Below are positions 60,680-64,000 of a DNA stretch of 64,000 bases, in pieces (the first letter of the stretch is position 1; each line of letters begins with the position of its first letter). The DNA is from Lachnospiraceae bacterium (GTDB lineage Bacteria; Bacillota; Clostridia; Lachnospirales; Lachnospiraceae), in the NCBI GenBank assembly GCA_017416465.1, contig JAFQCK010000134.1:1-64000 (forward strand). The letters are read 5' to 3'. A program made the translations under genes and the position numbers. Below the pieces are notes generated by a model. The model made no database searches. It was not told the DNA's origin and was given only the letters and a program-made list of their open reading frames with translations.

Positions 60680-62182
60680 CTATTTTATTTCCTCATTATA
60701 TGTTTCCATCTTTCGTGTTACATATTCTTCAAAAGACATATTACACTCATCTCCTGTAGTATAAGTACCATCTAAACTAAAATTAAATTGGTGATCCATA
60801 TTAGCAAATTCAATTGTTGGTGTAACTAATGTCTCATAATTTGTTTTTGCCTTTTCATAATATTCCTCAAATTTTTCTATCTTCCATAACTCACTTGATG
60901 CTACTTTTGCAAGAGCATTTTTATAATCCTCTACATAAAAACCATCCTCAAGAATAGTTTTTAATACAAGCGGATTAGACTGACCCATCCAAGGATTTGA
61001 TGTTTCATCCGTAAATGGTGACATAGCGGTTAATCCTGTACCATCAGGATTCCAATGATAAGTTATACCTAAACATCTGTCTGTATCATATGGTATAAAT
61101 ATTGCCTTTCCTGTACTCGGAAGAAAATATACATAATGATTATTGTAATTATTTCTCATATCATCAGGATTACCTACAAAATAAGATGCCGCTAAAAAGT
61201 TCATAAGATAATCCTTATCAACTTTACTTTCAAATTCTTCTACCGTAATATTTTTATTATCAAGAGTATCTAATAAACCAATAATAGACTCAAATGTAGA
61301 TTCTTTTTTATTAGATTTTAAATCATAATTATAAAACATTGCAGCATCTTCATCTTCTATTCCATAAGAGACACTATTTTTTACATAATTAGCAGGTCTG
61401 TTAGTCCATTCACATTTAAATAAATCTCCGCCCCAGTCTTCCTGCGGTAAATTTTTCTCTATAAAAATCTCATCTACAGGCTCATAAATATTTACGACAC
61501 CATAATTCTCACCATTAATCCCAAACGAGCATACATTAACTTTCTGAGCTAATACGCCTGCTTCCCTAAAAATCTCATTTGCATAAAGTTCTCTAATATA
61601 TGTATAGTCATAATTTTTATTCCATTTAATTTCTAAGTCTTTTAATGTAGCAAATCTTCTATCTTTTCTTGCCTGGCGCTCTTCCTCTGTTGCCCAGTAT
61701 TTAACATCACTTCCATAATATTCTTCTTTATCAAATGTCTCATTAAAACTTAATTTGTAGTGTGATAAGTTAAGTTCTCCTGTTTCTTCATCATAAACAG
61801 GTACTCTTGAAGTATTTCCTTTAAGTTTAATTCCAACTTCTTCAATCTCATACACTTTATCCCCTACTGAAATAATTACTTTATCAACTAATCTGTAAAT
61901 CGGTGACTTAGATTCCATATCATCATAATATTCATAGTCAGCCTGAAGCTTATCAAGTTCTTCTTGTGATATTTCTAATTGAACAGAAATAGTATTATTC
62001 AAATCAAATAATTCTGTATATAACTGATACTCATCTGTATCTAAATTAACATTTTGATTAACTTCTACATTTGTTTGAGAACTATTTTCACCTGTCCCTT
62101 TTTTCTTATCATCCAAACTACATCCTGTAATTGAAATTGCCAACATACCTATTGCCATAAAAAACGATATTTTTCTTCTCAT
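60680..62182 (-). CDS. CotH kinase family lipoprotein
   Basis: CotH proteins are atypical protein kinases first known from spore coats. This 500-residue lipoprotein has signal peptide with lipobox ISITGC, then a region YELYTELFDLNNTISVQL-like and GIKLKGNTSRV. The catalytic-type motif FIPYDTDRCLGI (PYD-D) is present. It begins a tight operon: the ATPase gene starts 2 nt after its stop, followed by two permeases. The kinase might modify an exported protein or guide the exporter (inference). Confidence 0.88.
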   Translation of the reverse strand: MRRKISFFMAIGMLAISITGCSLDDKKKGTGENSSQTNVEVNQNVNLDTDEYQLYTELFDLNNTISVQLEISQEELDKLQADYEYYDDMESKSPIYRLVDKVIISVGDKVYEIEEVGIKLKGNTSRVPVYDEETGELNLSHYKLSFNETFDKEEYYGSDVKYWATEEERQARKDRRFATLKDLEIKWNKNYDYTYIRELYANEIFREAGVLAQKVNVCSFGINGENYGVVNIYEPVDEIFIEKNLPQEDWGGDLFKCEWTNRPANYVKNSVSYGIEDEDAAMFYNYDLKSNKKESTFESIIGLLDTLDNKNITVEEFESKVDKDYLMNFLAASYFVGNPDDMRNNYNNHYVYFLPSTGKAIFIPYDTDRCLGITYHWNPDGTGLTAMSPFTDETSNPWMGQSNPLVLKTILEDGFYVEDYKNALAKVASSELWKIEKFEEYYEKAKTNYETLVTPTIEFANMDHQFNFSLDGTYTTGDECNMSFEEYVTRKMETYNEEIK

Positions 62183-62416
62183 AATATTACCTGTAACAAT
62201 TCAGCCATGACATATACTATAGTTAAATATCTTTGCACAAATTTTCGTGTTGAACTGCTACTATTCCTTTCTATATGATTAAATTACGTTGCATTATTTT
62301 AACATTTACGCTAGAATATTTCAATAAACCACAGGTATATATTTTAAATTTTGTAACAGTTAACCTATGACTTGCATTATGTGCAAAACATACTTGTATA
62401 AACGAAAGGAACTCTC

Positions 62417-63286
62417 ATGAATAATAATGATAAAAAAGCTATGTTTCACGAAGCCCTCACCTTTCTGGTTGAGTCAGCCAATATAAATTCAGGTGTCCTT
62501 ACAATGGATGAAATCAAAGATGCTCTTGATGGACTTATAGAAGATGAATCAATGTATACTCTGGTATACGATTATCTCGCCGAAAATAAAATTAAAATTC
62601 AAGGATATATATCCTATAAAAAAAATAATTCTGTATTTCCTAAAAATCAAATTGTAGAAGTTGAAACCTTGGATGATGATAATTTCAGGTTAGAAACATC
62701 TATAAACGATATTTCTTCTGATACAGAAAATGAAGATGTGAAGGAACAAAGTATTGTTAATATGTATTTAGAAGATATAAATAATGCTATCCAATTAACA
62801 GACGAGGATGAACTCGATTATCTTAATGAGCTTTTAACAAATTCCGGCGACAAAAATATTGTCAATCGTCTTACTGAAACTAATTTAAAATTTGTTCCTG
62901 ATATTGCAAATGAATATAAAAATAAGGGCGTAACTTACGGTGATTTATTACAGGAAGGTAATTTAGGCTTACTTGAAGGTATTATGACATATAATAATGA
63001 AGCAAACTTAACTAAATTTCATAGTCACCTTATTAAATCGATAAAAAATGCTATGCATGACGCAATCCTTGAGCAAAATACTGCCCAAAGAATCGATTCT
63101 CATGTCGCCGACAGGGCCAATGAGCTTGACAGAGCCTCAATTAATTTAAGCAAAGAACTTGATAGAACTCCAACTTTAGAAGAGCTGGCAAAGTATCTTT
63201 CTCTTCCTGAAGACGAAGTCGAAAGAATAATGAAAATGTCATTAGATGCTCTAACAATTGATAATTCAATTGAGGAGAATAGCTAA
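62417..63286 (+). CDS. Sigma-70-like protein without region 4
   Basis: A 289-residue protein. Residues ~7-65 resemble region 1.1 of primary sigma factors (FHEALTFLVESANINSGVLT). Region 1.2/2 follows (SIVNMYLEDINNAIQLTDEDEL, YGDLLQEGNLGLLEGI, KFHSHLIKSIKNAMHDAIL) and region 3 (INLSKELDRTPTLEELAKYLSL). It stops after SLPEDEVERIM...; no region 4 is present, so it cannot contact a -35 box in the standard way. The frame and ribosome site (AAAGGAA) are good. It may use extended -10 promoters or be a modulator of RNA polymerase (inference). Confidence 0.85.
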   Translation: MNNNDKKAMFHEALTFLVESANINSGVLTMDEIKDALDGLIEDESMYTLVYDYLAENKIKIQGYISYKKNNSVFPKNQIVEVETLDDDNFRLETSINDISSDTENEDVKEQSIVNMYLEDINNAIQLTDEDELDYLNELLTNSGDKNIVNRLTETNLKFVPDIANEYKNKGVTYGDLLQEGNLGLLEGIMTYNNEANLTKFHSHLIKSIKNAMHDAILEQNTAQRIDSHVADRANELDRASINLSKELDRTPTLEELAKYLSLPEDEVERIMKMSLDALTIDNSIEENS

Positions 63287-63321
63287 ACAAATTAAAATCT
63301 TGTATCTTATGTAACTATAAA

Positions 63322-63365
63322 AATAAGGCGAAAGAAAGATAAATTCTCTCTGACGCCTTTATTTT
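63322..63365. terminator. Bidirectional rho-independent terminator
   Basis: AATAAGGCG (63322-63330) pairs with CGCCTTTATT (63354-63363), with one bulge, followed by T. It lies between two converging genes. Confidence 0.75.
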
Positions 63366-63405
63366 TAATCCCTATAATAACTTTATAAAATTTTAGAATC
63401 TTTTT

Positions 63406-63903
63406 CTAATAATTAAATTCACTTGCCGTCAATCCAAAAAGTCCTGCAAGAAATAAAAACCATAATATTGTAAATATAATTGAAATCAAGTATAAAAGTA
63501 AAAATGATCTTGCATAATTTTTAACATTTATATTTCCTGTTCCTCCAAATCCAAATACAAACAACATAATAAGTCCTACAAGAGGAATAGCGAATAATAA
63601 ATTATATCCAATATATCCCCAAGCACCTATTGGCTTATACTCATATGGTATATTATTCACAGAATTGTTAGCATAATTTGGCTGCTGATATTGTTGCTGG
63701 TACTGTTGTTGCTGATACGGATTCTGTTGATATTGCTGTTGTTGATACGGATTCTGTTGTTGCTGATATTGTTGTTCCGGTGCTTTTGCAAGCGATACCT
63801 GATTATTTGTCATACTCTGGCTACTGTTTTCTACAGTACTTCCACACTGAGTACAAAACATTGAATTTGGTGCAATTTCTGCACCACATGATGTACATCT
63901 CAT
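63406..63903 (-). CDS. Zinc-ribbon, Gln/Tyr-rich membrane protein
   Basis: A 165-residue protein. Residues ~3-20 form a zinc ribbon (CTSCGAEIAPNSMFCTQCG). Residues ~40-75 are a Gln/Tyr/Asn-rich low-complexity run (YQQQQNPYQQQQYQQ repeats). Two or three membrane helices follow (LLFAIPLVGLIMLFVFGF and SFLLLYLISIIFTILWFLFL). Such small zinc-ribbon membrane proteins are common in Clostridia; role unknown. AAAGGG lies before the ATG. Confidence 0.8.
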   Translation of the reverse strand: MRCTSCGAEIAPNSMFCTQCGSTVENSSQSMTNNQVSLAKAPEQQYQQQQNPYQQQQYQQNPYQQQQYQQQYQQPNYANNSVNNIPYEYKPIGAWGYIGYNLLFAIPLVGLIMLFVFGFGGTGNINVKNYARSFLLLYLISIIFTILWFLFLAGLFGLTASEFNY

Positions 63904-64000
63904 AACTTTTTATCCCTTTCTGTTTTAATGAAAAGATATCCCTTAAAACTGATATTGATATCTTAATTCATTTTACTATTACCATATTTTTTTCTCAATA

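Noticed and set aside
63678..63905. Plus-strand Asp/Val/Ala-rich open frame
   Set aside because: It is the opposite strand of the Gln/Tyr-rich repeat of the zinc-ribbon protein.

Overview
The window looks like a chromosomal segment of a low-GC Gram-positive anaerobe of the Clostridia, most likely a Lachnospiraceae member (inference). The reasons are the AT-rich DNA, strong AGGAGG-type ribosome sites, a T-box in front of ileS, spoIID/spoIIQ, spmA/spmB and ywmB-like sporulation genes, a DnaD plus DnaC/DnaI-like primosome pair, YibE/YibF, DUF1934, COG4586/4587/3694 ABC genes, and several secreted proteins typical of gut clostridia. No rRNA, tRNA or CRISPR array was seen.

Layout. 1-12.6 kb is an accessory region: two Fic proteins in divergent orientation, a small operon ending in yidD, a small XRE regulator, three P-loop ATPases (two clear DUF4143 types), a WYL regulator, and a metallo-beta-lactamase gene broken at both ends next to an IS30-family transposase relic. 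12.8-21.7 kb holds a PilZ protein, a spoIID-spoIIQ pair whose expected catalytic residues are replaced, and ileS-glgP behind a T-box leader. 21.7-29.5 kb is the most unusual part: two paralogous ECF-type sigma factors, each fused to an Ala/Gly/Val-rich membrane segment and a C-terminal extracytoplasmic domain. Each is followed by a lipoprotein copy of that same domain, and a secreted repeat protein lies between the two sets. Four genes of this cluster carry the same bipartite promoter-like motif with identical spacing.

29.6-41.3 kb carries a YibE/YibF operon, nicotinate phosphoribosyltransferase, a membrane GGDEF protein, VanY-like and PlsC-like enzymes, a lipoprotein gene interrupted by an amber codon, cardiolipin synthase, DUF1934 and murI. 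41.5-46.7 kb has murC, an intergenic cluster of DnaA boxes, a dnaD/dnaC-like primosome operon and prs. 46.8-54.8 kb has a class A PBP, asnS, an Rpn-type nuclease, an M29 aminopeptidase, spmB/spmA and a YwmB-like protein. 55-63.9 kb has a large InlB-type repeat protein, a cysteine-rich small protein, a CotH-ABC transporter operon, a sigma-70-like protein without region 4, and a zinc-ribbon membrane protein.

How the parts fit. Cell envelope and sporulation-type functions dominate (murC, murI, PBP1A, VanY, PlsC, Cls, SpoIID/Q, SpmA/B, CotH). The twin sigma cassettes look like self-contained envelope-sensing regulons: a membrane-tethered sigma, a soluble-side decoy or co-sensor lipoprotein, and a shared promoter driving the cassette itself. 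GGDEF and PilZ genes indicate c-di-GMP signalling.
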